A stretch of 21,418 bases of DNA, taken from NCBI GenBank assembly GCA_041601535.1, contig JBFIHZ010000026.1, forward strand, positions 1 to 21,418. The letters run 5' to 3'. Position 1 is the first letter of the stretch. Each line of letters opens with the position of its first letter. Source of the DNA: JBFIHZ01 sp041601535. GTDB lineage: Bacteria > Pseudomonadota > Gammaproteobacteria > Xanthomonadales > SZUA-36. The position numbers and the translations under genes are program-made. The notes beneath the pieces were generated by a model. That model was given only the letters and a program-made list of their open reading frames with translations. It was not told where the DNA came from and ran no database searches. Shown piece after piece: positions 9,860-16,802 of this stretch.

Positions 9860-10857
9860 GTTGATTTCCGCTGGCGGGTGGCGGATACGAAAACATCTTC
9901 CAGGCTTGGCTGTGAAAGCGTGCAAGCCTGTAATTCCAGGCCGGCCGCCAGCACGGCCTCGCGTATGCGCTGCTCTGCCTGTGGTTCATCCTTGCGTACC
10001 AGTACCCTGAGCGTTGTGCCGATTTGTGCGCTGCTCAGGACGAATGGCTGTTGCGACAGCACCTGGCGCACGCGCCGGGGCTGTTCCGACTGAACCACCG
10101 CCACGCGGGCGTCTATGGCGGCGGACAGTTGCGCCGGACTGCCTGCGGCCACCAGTTCGCCCTGGTTCAGGATGGCCAGGGTGTGGCAGCGTTCGGCTTC
10201 ATCCATGTAGTGCGTGGAAACCAGGATGGTGGTGCCTTCGGCCACCAGATCAAACAGGGTTTCCCAGAACGCCCGGCGGTTTTCAGGGTCCACCGCGCTG
10301 GTGGGCTCATCCAGGAACAGCAGCTCCGGCTGGTGCAGGGTGGCCGCGGCCAGGGCCAGCCTTTGTTTTTGTCCTCCACTCAGGGTGCCGGCCCGCTGGC
10401 CACTGAAAGATTCCAGTTGAAAACGCTCTGTTACAGCGGCGATGCGTGCCTGCCGGTTTTGACGATTCAGCGAAAAAATGCGCGCCATGAACTGCAGGTT
10501 TTCCAGCGCCGTCAGGTCTTCATAAAGGGAAAATTTCTGCGTCATGTAACCCACTCTCAAACGCAGGTCCTCGGCTTCGGCCGGAACCTGGTAACCGAGC
10601 ACCTGAATGACCCCGGCAGTAGGTGTCAGCAGGCCGCACAACATGCGAATGGTGGTGGATTTTCCGGAACCGTTCGGTCCGAGGAAACCGTATATACGCC
10701 CGCGCGGAACTTGCAGGTCCAGGTTGGAAACCGCCTTGACCTTGCCGAAGGTCTTACTCATGCCGCGCACATCAATGGCGAGCCCCTGCCCGTTCGCGCC
10801 TGATGGTTCGGTGCGGTCAACGGTGCGGTTTGCCTGGTCGCGCCCCGGCCACGCCAT
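9856..10857 (-). CDS. ABC-2 exporter ATP-binding protein (YbhF/DrrA-like, single ATPase domain)
   Basis: This 333-residue cytoplasmic ATPase has all the motifs: Walker A GPNGSGKST 60-68, Q-loop Gln107, signature LSGGQ 159-163, Walker B LLFLDEP 179-185 and switch His216. After the nucleotide-binding domain comes a roughly 90-residue C-terminal extension ending PSLEDVFVSATR, the DrrA/CcmA-type tail common in ABC-2 drug and polysaccharide exporters. E. coli YbhF has two ATPase domains in one chain; this has one, so it should work as a homodimer. About 27 N-terminal residues before LAIDVRGM are low in complexity and unlike the family, so the real start could lie further in. It begins 4 bases after the stop of the adaptor gene and overlaps the permease gene by four bases, making a coupled operon. 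Confidence 0.9.
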   Translation of the reverse strand: MAWPGRDQANRTVDRTEPSGANGQGLAIDVRGMSKTFGKVKAVSNLDLQVPRGRIYGFLGPNGSGKSTTIRMLCGLLTPTAGVIQVLGYQVPAEAEDLRLRVGYMTQKFSLYEDLTALENLQFMARIFSLNRQNRQARIAAVTERFQLESFSGQRAGTLSGGQKQRLALAAATLHQPELLFLDEPTSAVDPENRRAFWETLFDLVAEGTTILVSTHYMDEAERCHTLAILNQGELVAAGSPAQLSAAIDARVAVVQSEQPRRVRQVLSQQPFVLSSAQIGTTLRVLVRKDEPQAEQRIREAVLAAGLELQACTLSQPSLEDVFVSATRQRKST

Positions 10858-10861
10858 GGTT

Positions 10862-11830
10862 TCAGTCCGTGTCCATATAAACCACTAACGGCGTGCCGGA
10901 TGGCACGCTGCTGGCGGCCTCAAGGTCGATTTCCGCGAGGTAGGTCAAACGCGAGCGGTCGTGCTCAGTCAGCGCGAAATAGGGCGTGAAGCTGGCATCC
11001 GAAGAAACCCATCGCACGGTGCCGCTGTGGCTGTCTTCCATCCCGTCCAGCACCACGCGCACCGCCGCACCGGGTTGCATCCGGGCCTTGAGTGGCTCGG
11101 GAACATAGACCCTGGCATAACTGCGGGACTGATCCAACAGAATGGCGACGGTAGCGCCGGCTGACGGACGCTCACCCAGCTCGAACAAAACTTTATCTAT
11201 GCGGCCATCCATCGGGGCCAGGATAGCCAGGCGCTCCACGTCTATCCTGGCCTGGCTGACCTGTGCCTGCGCTGAAGCCAGTGCGGCGGCTGCCTGTTGC
11301 AGTTCTTCCGGCGTGGTGCCATTAAGCAGTTCGGCCAGGGCTTCGCGTGCTGCCTGCTCTTCGCTGCGGGCTGATTTCCAGGCAGCTTCCAGCGCGTCAA
11401 CCGATGCCTTGCTGGCCAGTTGGCGCTGGTACACATCCAGTACGCGCTGGTATTCGGCATGGGCATTGCTGCTGATGGCCTGCACACTTTCCAGCCTGGC
11501 GCGGCTTTGCCGGATGGCTTCCTGGCGGGGACCACGTTCCAGCTCGGCCAGTCGGGCCGCGGCCTGGTCGCGCAATGCCATTTGTTGTTCCAGCCGGGCC
11601 TGCGCGCGGGCGGTGTCCTGCTGCAGCACCGGCTCCCCGCGCTTGACCTGCTGGCCATCGGCAACGTGTATTGCGGTGATGGGTTCACTTGTCTCCACTT
11701 TCAGTTCAATGCGGTCACGTTCCAAGGTGCCCACCAGGCCACCCGGCTCCGCGGGTTGGCAACTCACCATCACAACCGACAGGCATAGCGCGAGGGCTGA
11801 ACGGCAGCGGGTAATGAAATGGGCGATCAC
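10862..11830 (-). CDS. HlyD-family membrane-fusion adaptor, probable lipoprotein (YbhG-like)
   Basis: This 322-residue adaptor has an N-terminal signal-like segment ending VMVSCQP, so Cys24 is a likely lipidation site, although Met rather than Leu sits at -3. It then has a split barrel-sandwich/lipoyl region (ITAIHVADGQQVKRGEPVL; matching half ILAPMDGRIDKVLFELGERPSAGATV) around a long Ala/Gln/Arg-rich coiled-coil hairpin (about 75-200), and a C-terminal beta-barrel. It should link the ABC-2 transporter to an outer-membrane channel; no TolC gene is seen in the window. The start is GTG: GTGA at 11830-11827 overlaps the TetR gene stop, so translation is coupled. E. coli YbhG and similar adaptors are usually anchored by a membrane helix, so lipid anchoring would be a variation. 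Confidence 0.87.
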   Translation of the reverse strand: MIAHFITRCRSALALCLSVVMVSCQPAEPGGLVGTLERDRIELKVETSEPITAIHVADGQQVKRGEPVLQQDTARAQARLEQQMALRDQAAARLAELERGPRQEAIRQSRARLESVQAISSNAHAEYQRVLDVYQRQLASKASVDALEAAWKSARSEEQAAREALAELLNGTTPEELQQAAAALASAQAQVSQARIDVERLAILAPMDGRIDKVLFELGERPSAGATVAILLDQSRSYARVYVPEPLKARMQPGAAVRVVLDGMEDSHSGTVRWVSSDASFTPYFALTEHDRSRLTYLAEIDLEAASSVPSGTPLVVYMDTD

Positions 11831-12483
11831 GGGGTTATTCCCCGCTGCAGCAGTGCCGTAATGTGTTCGGCCAGTGCCTGCTGTCCGTCCGTGTCATAAC
11901 GCACGCCCAGTACACGTTCGGCAGCAGGACGGGCAATAAATGGAAAGAAACACATGGAAAGAATCAGCACGGACGAAATTCCGCTGTCCAGGTTGGCAGC
12001 ACATCGCCCCTGGGCCTTCTGGTGCTGCAGGATTTCCGGCAGGCGGCCGCCGAGACGCGGTGCATAGTGCTCAATAAACCGGTCCTGCAACACGCCACCG
12101 GGCAGGAACACTTCGCGGGTTATCAGTTGTGGCAAGGCAGGGTGACTGGCACACATCGACAGGAACAGCTTGACGATCTGGGATATATCGGGTTGGCCCT
12201 GCTCGCGCAATTCCTGAATGGCCGAGGCCAGCGGCTCCAGCACCCGCTCCATGACGGCCTGTAACAGTTCCTTCTTGGAACCGAAGTAGTAATGCACCAT
12301 GGCAGCCGTGGCTGCTGCTTCGCTGGCGATCTGACGCACGGATGTAGCGTCAAATCCCTGCGAGGCAAACAGGTTTTCACCCGCATTGAGTATGTTTTCC
12401 CGTACATCAGCGGTCGAAGAGGGCCCGGGGCGGCCACGTCTGCGCCGTTTGGCGGGTGTAGCTGCGGGATTCGGCTTGTTCAT
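11827..12483 (-). CDS. TetR-family regulator (CecR/YbiH-like context)
   Basis: This 218-residue regulator starts at the ATG at 12483 (MNKPNPAATPAKRRRRGRPG). The open frame runs upstream to 12615, but that extension covers an AT-rich promoter region and has no family similarity. The basic tail is followed by a TetR helix-turn-helix at about 26-72 (ILNAGENLFASQGFDATSVRQIASEA, then MVHYYFGSKKELL), which is highly typical. The C-terminal ligand domain resembles the CecR/AefR type, with long helices and a FPF-containing segment. It is the first gene of the adaptor-ATPase-permease operon and overlaps the adaptor by four bases. By analogy with E. coli cecR-ybhGFSR it probably represses that operon until an inducer binds. 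A 20-bp dyad about 50-70 bases upstream is the likely operator. Confidence 0.9.
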   Translation of the reverse strand: MNKPNPAATPAKRRRRGRPGPSSTADVRENILNAGENLFASQGFDATSVRQIASEAAATAAMVHYYFGSKKELLQAVMERVLEPLASAIQELREQGQPDISQIVKLFLSMCASHPALPQLITREVFLPGGVLQDRFIEHYAPRLGGRLPEILQHQKAQGRCAANLDSGISSVLILSMCFFPFIARPAAERVLGVRYDTDGQQALAEHITALLQRGITP

Positions 12484-12505
12484 TCTCACGCGCGCTGTCC
12501 GGTGA

Positions 12506-12549
12506 AGTATAATAAAAGTGTGTGAAATATTAATTAAACGGTTAATTAA
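12506..12549 (-). promoter_or_regulatory. Candidate operator dyad and -10 element for the TetR/exporter operon
   Basis: TTAATTAA-ACGG-TTAATTAA at 12530-12549 is a perfect dyad with 8-bp arms and a 4-bp spacer. Each arm is itself a palindrome, so the site is also a direct repeat with 12-bp period. On the minus strand a good -10 hexamer, TATACT (12506-12511), lies 18 bp downstream of the dyad, which would place the dyad over the -35 region. This layout is typical of autorepressing TetR proteins. The -35 match itself is poor. Confidence 0.55.
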
Positions 12550-12605
12550 ATACAAGCATCGCGCGACAAATTCCCGTAGATATTGAAACCGGACCTCTGC
12601 AGCAC

Positions 12606-12625
12606 CGCCCGCCAAAGCAGGCGGC
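12606..12625 (-). terminator. Weak GC hairpin after the MarR gene
   Basis: CCGCC-aaagca-GGCGG forms a 5-bp GC stem just past the MarR stop codon (minus-strand direction). No T-run follows, so intrinsic termination is doubtful. It is listed only because it is the sole hairpin in this 151-bp gap. Confidence 0.2.
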
Positions 12626-12634
12626 GGCGCAGGC

Positions 12635-13090
12635 TTAACGAACCTGAAGGGGGTCTATACGGTGCAACCGTGACTTGATTTTCAGCAAGGTCTGATTGAC
12701 CTGCTCAATTTCGGTCTTGTCGAGATCCTGGGTCATTTTACGATTGAGTTTGTCAGCCACCGCCCGTACCGTTTGAATCAGACGCGTTCCCGCCGGCGTC
12801 ACGCAGACCATCTTGGCGCGCCGGTCCTTGGGGTCGGCATGACGCGCGACATAGCCGGCCTGCTCCAGCCGGTCTATCAGCCCCCCCAGTGTGACCTTGC
12901 CGACTTCCAGCTTGTTGGCCAGTTCGGTCTGCATCATGCCCCCCGGATTATGTGACGAAAGCTCGGATAGCGCCCACCATTGCGAACGAGTGATGTTGTA
13001 GGGCTTCAGTGCCTTGTCCACCGCGATACGGCGCAGGCGGGAGACGTCGTGAATGAGGATCCCAAGTTTCATTAGTTTGTTATTTGGCAT
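12635..13090 (-). CDS. MarR-family transcriptional regulator
   Basis: This 151-residue winged-helix regulator works as a dimer. The core is typical: ITRSQWWALSEL (helix 2), ELANKLEVGKVTLGGLIDRLEQAGYVAR (recognition helix) and the wing DPKDRRAKMVCVTPAG (86-101), with the conserved Asp and Arg. The length is normal for MarR/SlyA proteins. The ATG at 13090 is preceded by AAGAG about 10-14 bases upstream; a second Met at residue 7 is possible. It lies downstream of the CoA-transferase/racemase gene in the same direction, separated by 150 bp of AT-rich DNA with palindromes and a TATAAT box, so it most likely has its own promoter and may autoregulate. Its ligand is unknown. A role in sensing an aromatic or acyl-CoA compound is only a guess from the neighbours. 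Confidence 0.9.
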   Translation of the reverse strand: MPNNKLMKLGILIHDVSRLRRIAVDKALKPYNITRSQWWALSELSSHNPGGMMQTELANKLEVGKVTLGGLIDRLEQAGYVARHADPKDRRAKMVCVTPAGTRLIQTVRAVADKLNRKMTQDLDKTEIEQVNQTLLKIKSRLHRIDPLQVR

Positions 13091-13133
13091 TGTGATCTGC
13101 TCTTGTTAAGAATAGTTATGGTTAGTTAGGTTT

Positions 13134-13204
13134 ATTATATGCTTGGTTAAAGTGATGTGATGAATAGTTAAAATCGATTTTATCAATTCATTGTACTGAT
13201 CAGT
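13134..13204 (-). promoter_or_regulatory. Candidate MarR gene promoter with palindromic sites
   Basis: Reading the minus strand there is a perfect TATAAT (plus 13134-13139) about 45 bases before the MarR ATG; the -35 is poor. Upstream lie two perfect palindromes: TAAAATCGATTTTA (13169-13182, 14 bp) and ACTGATCAGT (13195-13204, 10 bp). A 9-bp direct repeat GAATAGTTA occurs at 13110-13118 and 13162-13170, on either side of the -10. MarR proteins bind short palindromes near their own promoter, so these are candidate operators. Confidence 0.45.
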
Positions 13205-13240
13205 TAATGCAATCAGTCGTTTTCCAGTCGCCGGGCCCGC

Positions 13241-14383
13241 TCAACCCATTGCTCCTGACTGGCGCAGTTGCCGGATATGGTCCTTGTCGAAACCGTATGA
13301 CAACAATACCGCATCTGCCTGTTGCGCGTGAGATGGTGGTGGCTTGTTCAGTGTTGCCGGCGTGCGGCTGAACCGCGGAGCAGGCGAAGCCTGCAAGACG
13401 TCACCTGCGCGGCAATAGGTTTGCCGGGCCTGGTTGTGGGGATGATTTGCAGCTTCCTCAAGAGTCAGAGCCGGGGTCACACAGGCTTCGCTGCCGGCAA
13501 ATACATCAATCCATTCCGCCTGGCTGCGGCTTTTGAACACGGCGGCGAATTGCTGTTTCAGTGATGGCCATGATGCGATATCCATTTGCTCCGGCAGGGC
13601 GGTGATGTCCAGGCCCAGCCCGCTGACCAGGGCTGTATAAAACTTGCTTTCCAGTGCCCCTGCGGCCATGAATTTTCCGTCTGAAGTCTCGTAAACCGCG
13701 TAAAAGGGCGCTGCGCCGTCAAGGATGTTGCGGCCGCGTTCATCTGACCACAACTTCAGTGCGCGCAGGCCGAACACGGTTGAAGCCATCAGGGCAGATC
13801 CGTCTACCATGGCGGCGTCCACCACCTGGCCTGCGCCTGACCGGCTGGCTTCCAGTAAACCGCAGACCATGCCAAAAGCCAGTAGCAAGCCGCCTCCTCC
13901 CATGTCCGCAATCACATTCAGCGGTGGTTCGGGCGGCGCGTCAGCAGGGCCCAGCAGGGCCAGCACACCCGACAACGCGGCATAATTGATATCGTGTCCC
14001 GCGGTCCGGGCCAACGGACCCTGCTGGCCCCATCCGGTGAGGCGGCCATAAATCAGTTTGGGGTTGGATCGGAGGCAGTCATCCGGCCCCAGTCCCAGAC
14101 TTTCCATCACGCCCGGCCTGAACCCTTCGATCAGCCCGTCGCTTGCGGCACACATGGTGAGCAGCGTGTGCACCGCGTCAGGTTGCTTCAGGTCAAGGCA
14201 CAATGACCGCCGGCCTCGGTGTAACACTTGTTCTGCTACTTCAAACTCAAGCTCGCTTTGCTGTTCTCTCGGCCGCACCACGCGAACCACGTCTGCCCCC
14301 ATATCAGCCAGCATCATGGCGCAAAAAGGCGCGGGTCCAATGCCGCCCATTTCAATGATCCGAAAGCCCTGCAACGGCCCCAT
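13241..14383 (-). CDS. CaiB/BaiF CoA-transferase family protein, probable alpha-methylacyl-CoA racemase
   Basis: This is a 380-residue protein. I chose the ATG at 14383 (MGPLQGFRIIEMGGIGPAPF) because AGGAAAGG lies just upstream and the family begins there; the frame runs open to 14500 without similarity. It has the racemase active-site pattern known from Mycobacterium Mcr: His130-Asp131 in AGHDINYAALSG, Asp160 in IADMGGGG, and Glu245 in AGALESKFY. These correspond to the Mcr acid/base residues His126, Asp156 and Glu241. It also has GAAPFYAVYETSDGKFMA. The likely reaction is 2R/2S epimerisation of 2-methylacyl-CoA, needed for beta-oxidation of branched-chain or sterol side chains. Formyl-CoA-type CoA transfer is less likely, because the Glu/His pattern is that of racemases. 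The gene diverges from dusA. The ETF genes elsewhere in the window fit the same fatty-acid oxidation theme. Confidence 0.87.
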   Translation of the reverse strand: MGPLQGFRIIEMGGIGPAPFCAMMLADMGADVVRVVRPREQQSELEFEVAEQVLHRGRRSLCLDLKQPDAVHTLLTMCAASDGLIEGFRPGVMESLGLGPDDCLRSNPKLIYGRLTGWGQQGPLARTAGHDINYAALSGVLALLGPADAPPEPPLNVIADMGGGGLLLAFGMVCGLLEASRSGAGQVVDAAMVDGSALMASTVFGLRALKLWSDERGRNILDGAAPFYAVYETSDGKFMAAGALESKFYTALVSGLGLDITALPEQMDIASWPSLKQQFAAVFKSRSQAEWIDVFAGSEACVTPALTLEEAANHPHNQARQTYCRAGDVLQASPAPRFSRTPATLNKPPPSHAQQADAVLLSYGFDKDHIRQLRQSGAMG

Positions 14384-14449
14384 ATGAACCTTTCCTCGGC
14401 GAAAACGCGCCGTTTGAACCGGTATTTTCCGCTGACATGTTAACAGGCA

Positions 14450-14455
14450 TATAAT
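14450..14455 (+). promoter_or_regulatory. Candidate -10 box for dusA
   Basis: A perfect TATAAT lies about 89 bases upstream of the chosen dusA start, in the 160-bp divergent region. The -35 at 17-18 bp (TTTCCG/TTCCGC) is weak. A CTGACA at 14432-14437 is closer to consensus but only 12 bp away. The racemase-family gene must also have its promoter in this region, but I see no convincing minus-strand hexamers. Confidence 0.4.
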
Positions 14456-14543
14456 GGTAGCGGCCCGCCACAGGCTGACGGGAACCGTTCGCAGCGGCAA
14501 GGGGCGTGCAGACCACAGCCGGTCTGTAACACAGGCGAAACAT

Positions 14544-15566
14544 ATGAATTTACACCCACAAATCGCACGGCAACTCAGCGTTGCGCCGATGATGGCCTGG
14601 ACTGACCGTCATTGCCGGTATTTCCATCGTCTGCTGGCGCCCGATGCTTTGTTGTACACCGAAATGGTTACCAGTGGGGCAGTACTTCACGGCGACCGTG
14701 ATCACTTGCTCGCTTTCAATGTCGAGGAACACCCGCTGGCCTTGCAACTGGGCGGCAGCGAACCCGATGAATTGGCGGAGTGCGCGCGCATTGCCGCACG
14801 CCGCGGCTATGACGAGGTGAACCTGAATGTTGGTTGTCCGTCTGACCGGGTACAGCGCGGGCGTTTTGGTGCCTGCCTGATGCGCGAGCCGGAACGGGTG
14901 CGTGACTGTGTCAGGGCCATGCTGGATGCGGTGGACATTCCGGTGACGGTCAAAACCCGTCTCGGCGTAGATGAGCTGGACAGTTACGGCTACTTCAGCG
15001 ATTTTATCCACCAGGTCGCTGAATCAGGCTGCCAGACCTTCGTGGTACACGCCCGCAAGGCCTGGCTGTCGGGTCTGAGTCCGAAAGACAACCGGGAGAT
15101 TCCCGAACTGCGCTACGAATGGGTTTACCGGCTGAAGCAGGAAAATCCACAGTTGACCATCGTGCTTAATGGCGGGATTAATCAGGTGGAGGAGGTCACA
15201 TCGCACCTGCAGCACGTCGACGGCGTGATGTTGGGCCGGGCGGCTTATCATAATCCCTGGGTTTTGTGGCAGGTCCAGCAAGCACTGGGCGGCAAGGTGC
15301 GTTGCACCGACCGTGCCGGCCTGATAGACGACATGAGCCGCTACGCCGCACGGCAACTCCGCTCCGGAGTTCCGGTCAAACACATCAGCCGGCATATGCT
15401 GGGTCTGTACCAGGGACAGCCGGGGGCACGTAAATGGCGCCGCTTTATTGCCGAGAACGCCCACCTGGAAAGTGCCGATGAGCGGCTGTTCAGGCAGGCA
15501 TGGGCCAGCATGATGGATGTCGGCGCAGCCCGGACGGATAACAACAGAAAGCAGGCTGTTGCATGA
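14544..15566 (+). CDS. dusA: tRNA-dihydrouridine(20/20a) synthase
   Basis: This 340-residue FMN enzyme reduces uridine 20/20a in the tRNA D-loop using NADPH. The ATG at 14544 (MNLHPQIARQLSVAPMMAWTDRHCRYF) gives the normal DusA length; a longer frame from 14454 adds 30 unrelated residues. The features are diagnostic: APMMAWTDRHCR near 14-25, the motif LNVGCPSDRVQ with catalytic Cys98, VTVKTRLGVD, the DusA-type HARKAWLSGLSPKDNREIPEL, the FMN phosphate site LNGGI, and GRAAYHNPW. The C-terminal helical tRNA-binding domain is present (HMLGLYQGQPGARKWRR). The ribosome binding site is weak. Its stop overlaps the start of the next gene (ATGA, 15563-15566), so the two are translationally coupled. Confidence 0.95.
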   Translation: MNLHPQIARQLSVAPMMAWTDRHCRYFHRLLAPDALLYTEMVTSGAVLHGDRDHLLAFNVEEHPLALQLGGSEPDELAECARIAARRGYDEVNLNVGCPSDRVQRGRFGACLMREPERVRDCVRAMLDAVDIPVTVKTRLGVDELDSYGYFSDFIHQVAESGCQTFVVHARKAWLSGLSPKDNREIPELRYEWVYRLKQENPQLTIVLNGGINQVEEVTSHLQHVDGVMLGRAAYHNPWVLWQVQQALGGKVRCTDRAGLIDDMSRYAARQLRSGVPVKHISRHMLGLYQGQPGARKWRRFIAENAHLESADERLFRQAWASMMDVGAARTDNNRKQAVA

Positions 15567-16477
15567 TTACCACGGACCCGCAATATCTGTTGGACGCGAT
15601 GGATGCGGGCCGCATCTTCGCGGACTCTCCGGCCGTCCCGCGCGGCGTTTTCATGGTGGAACCGGTTAATTTTCATGTCAGCGAGCAGACCGCGCTGGAT
15701 AACCGCTACATGGAGCGGAGCCGGCCAGCGGACCCGGACCGGGCGCTGGAGCAATACATCGACCTGCTGGCCTTGATCCGAGACTCCGGGATTCCCGTCA
15801 AAAGCTTTCCCGGGGATGCACGTACGCCCGATGACGTGTTTCCCAATAACGTATTTGCCACCGCCGGTGGCCGGCTGATTGTGGGGCACATGCTGCACCC
15901 CATCCGCCAACTGGAAACCACCCGCAAGGATATCCGGCAGTATTTCGAAGGCCGCGGCTATACCATCACCGATTTGTCGCTGCAGGACTGTATCGCCGAG
16001 CTGACCGGTGTGATGGTGATCGACCGCGCACGCCGGCTGGGCTTTTGCGGCATGACCGGAAGGGTGGATGACGCCGGAGTCAAGGTCATGCACAAGGCAT
16101 TCGGGCTGCAGATCACCCTGCAATTCGACCTGGCGGAGGGTGAATACCACACCAATGTGGTGATGTCGGTGCTGGCCGGCCGTGCCTGTGTTGTACATGC
16201 CGGTTCCATAGCGAATCCCCGGGTGGTGCGGGCCCTGATGGGTTTATATGCCGGCCGGGTGTTGCTGCTGGATGATGATGAAAAAGCGGCCTTTGCCGGC
16301 AACTGCATCGCGCTGACCCCGCACGATGTGTTCATGAGTCAGGCCGCGGCCGATGCATTGCGCCCATCCAGCCGCTCGCTGCTGGAGAAGTGGGGGTTCC
16401 GTTTACGCTCGGTTGCGCTGGATGAAATTGAAAAAGCCGGTGGCAGCCTGCGCTGCATGGTGGGCGAAATTTACTGA
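15563..16477 (+). CDS. Arginine deiminase/dimethylargininase-like guanidino-modifying enzyme
   Basis: This 304-residue protein belongs to the amidinotransferase/deiminase (pentein) superfamily. Expected catalytic residues are visible: Asp91 and the FPNNVFAT loop (93-100), Glu146 in ELTGVMVIDR, His196 in EYHTNVVMSVL and the nucleophile Cys298 in GGSLRCMVGEIY, only six residues from the end as is usual. FCGMTGRVD (161-169) and GNCIAL (247-251) are other family motifs. It should form a covalent thiouronium adduct with a guanidino substrate such as arginine, methylarginine or a related compound, releasing an amine or ammonia. From sequence alone I cannot choose between dimethylargininase (citrulline + dimethylamine), arginine deiminase-like and ArgZ-like arginine dihydrolase activity. 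It overlaps dusA by four bases, with no obvious metabolic link. No arginine catabolic operon genes are beside it. Confidence 0.85.
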   Translation: MITTDPQYLLDAMDAGRIFADSPAVPRGVFMVEPVNFHVSEQTALDNRYMERSRPADPDRALEQYIDLLALIRDSGIPVKSFPGDARTPDDVFPNNVFATAGGRLIVGHMLHPIRQLETTRKDIRQYFEGRGYTITDLSLQDCIAELTGVMVIDRARRLGFCGMTGRVDDAGVKVMHKAFGLQITLQFDLAEGEYHTNVVMSVLAGRACVVHAGSIANPRVVRALMGLYAGRVLLLDDDEKAAFAGNCIALTPHDVFMSQAAADALRPSSRSLLEKWGFRLRSVALDEIEKAGGSLRCMVGEIY

Positions 16478-16558
16478 GCCGCCACGGCGCCACGCCCGGT
16501 TCAGCCTCCATTCATGCTGATGGCATAGAATATAGCCAAACTCAAGGGAGCTATTACA

Positions 16559-16801
16559 TTGCGCCACCGCTTTCATACATGGTTATTGGCTGGGATGCTG
16601 GCACTGTTGCTGCCGCTGACCGCCTGGGCGCAAACGTTGGAGCAGGCGGCCAGCCAGGCAGCCCGTCAGCACAACGCCAAGGTGTTGTCAGCGCGCACCG
16701 TGCAGGAAGGCTCCAAAACGGTACATGTCATCAAGTTGCTGACCGAAGACGGCGTGGTGAAAACCGTGCGCATCACGGTCCGTGAACGGAAGGGGAGATG
16801 A
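16559..16801 (+). CDS. Small secreted PepSY-like protein
   Basis: This 80-residue protein starts at TTG (16559), supported by a strong AAGGGAG ribosome binding site 8 bases upstream. It has a classic signal peptide: RHRFH basic start, hydrophobic LLAGMLALLLPLTAW, and AWA-Q cleavage after residue 24 or so. The mature part is about 56 residues, with an amphipathic helix (LEQAASQAARQHNAKVLSA) and two strands (KTVHVIKLLTEDG, VVKTVRITVRE). This resembles a single, short PepSY domain. It is directly followed by the response regulator and kinase genes (1 base after its TGA). Small PepSY proteins next to PhoPQ/QseBC-type systems are common, and they are thought to modulate the sensor or protease activity in the periplasm. 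That role is inferred. Confidence 0.75.
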   Translation: MRHRFHTWLLAGMLALLLPLTAWAQTLEQAASQAARQHNAKVLSARTVQEGSKTVHVIKLLTEDGVVKTVRITVRERKGR

Positions 16802-16802
16802 T

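Noticed and set aside
12484..12615. N-terminal extension of the TetR gene (44 extra codons)
   Set aside because: It would translate through the AT-rich dyad and -10 region; the extra residues do not resemble TetR proteins, while the ATG at 12483 gives a standard basic N terminus.
14384..14543. Replication origin at the strand switch
   Set aside because: No dnaA/dnaN/gyrB genes, no DnaA-box cluster and no AT-rich unwinding element are seen; a simple divergent promoter explains it.
15341..16198. Minus-strand frame of 285 codons across dusA and the guanidino-hydrolase
   Set aside because: It is antisense to two genes with complete active sites, and its product is His/Gly/Gln-rich without motifs.
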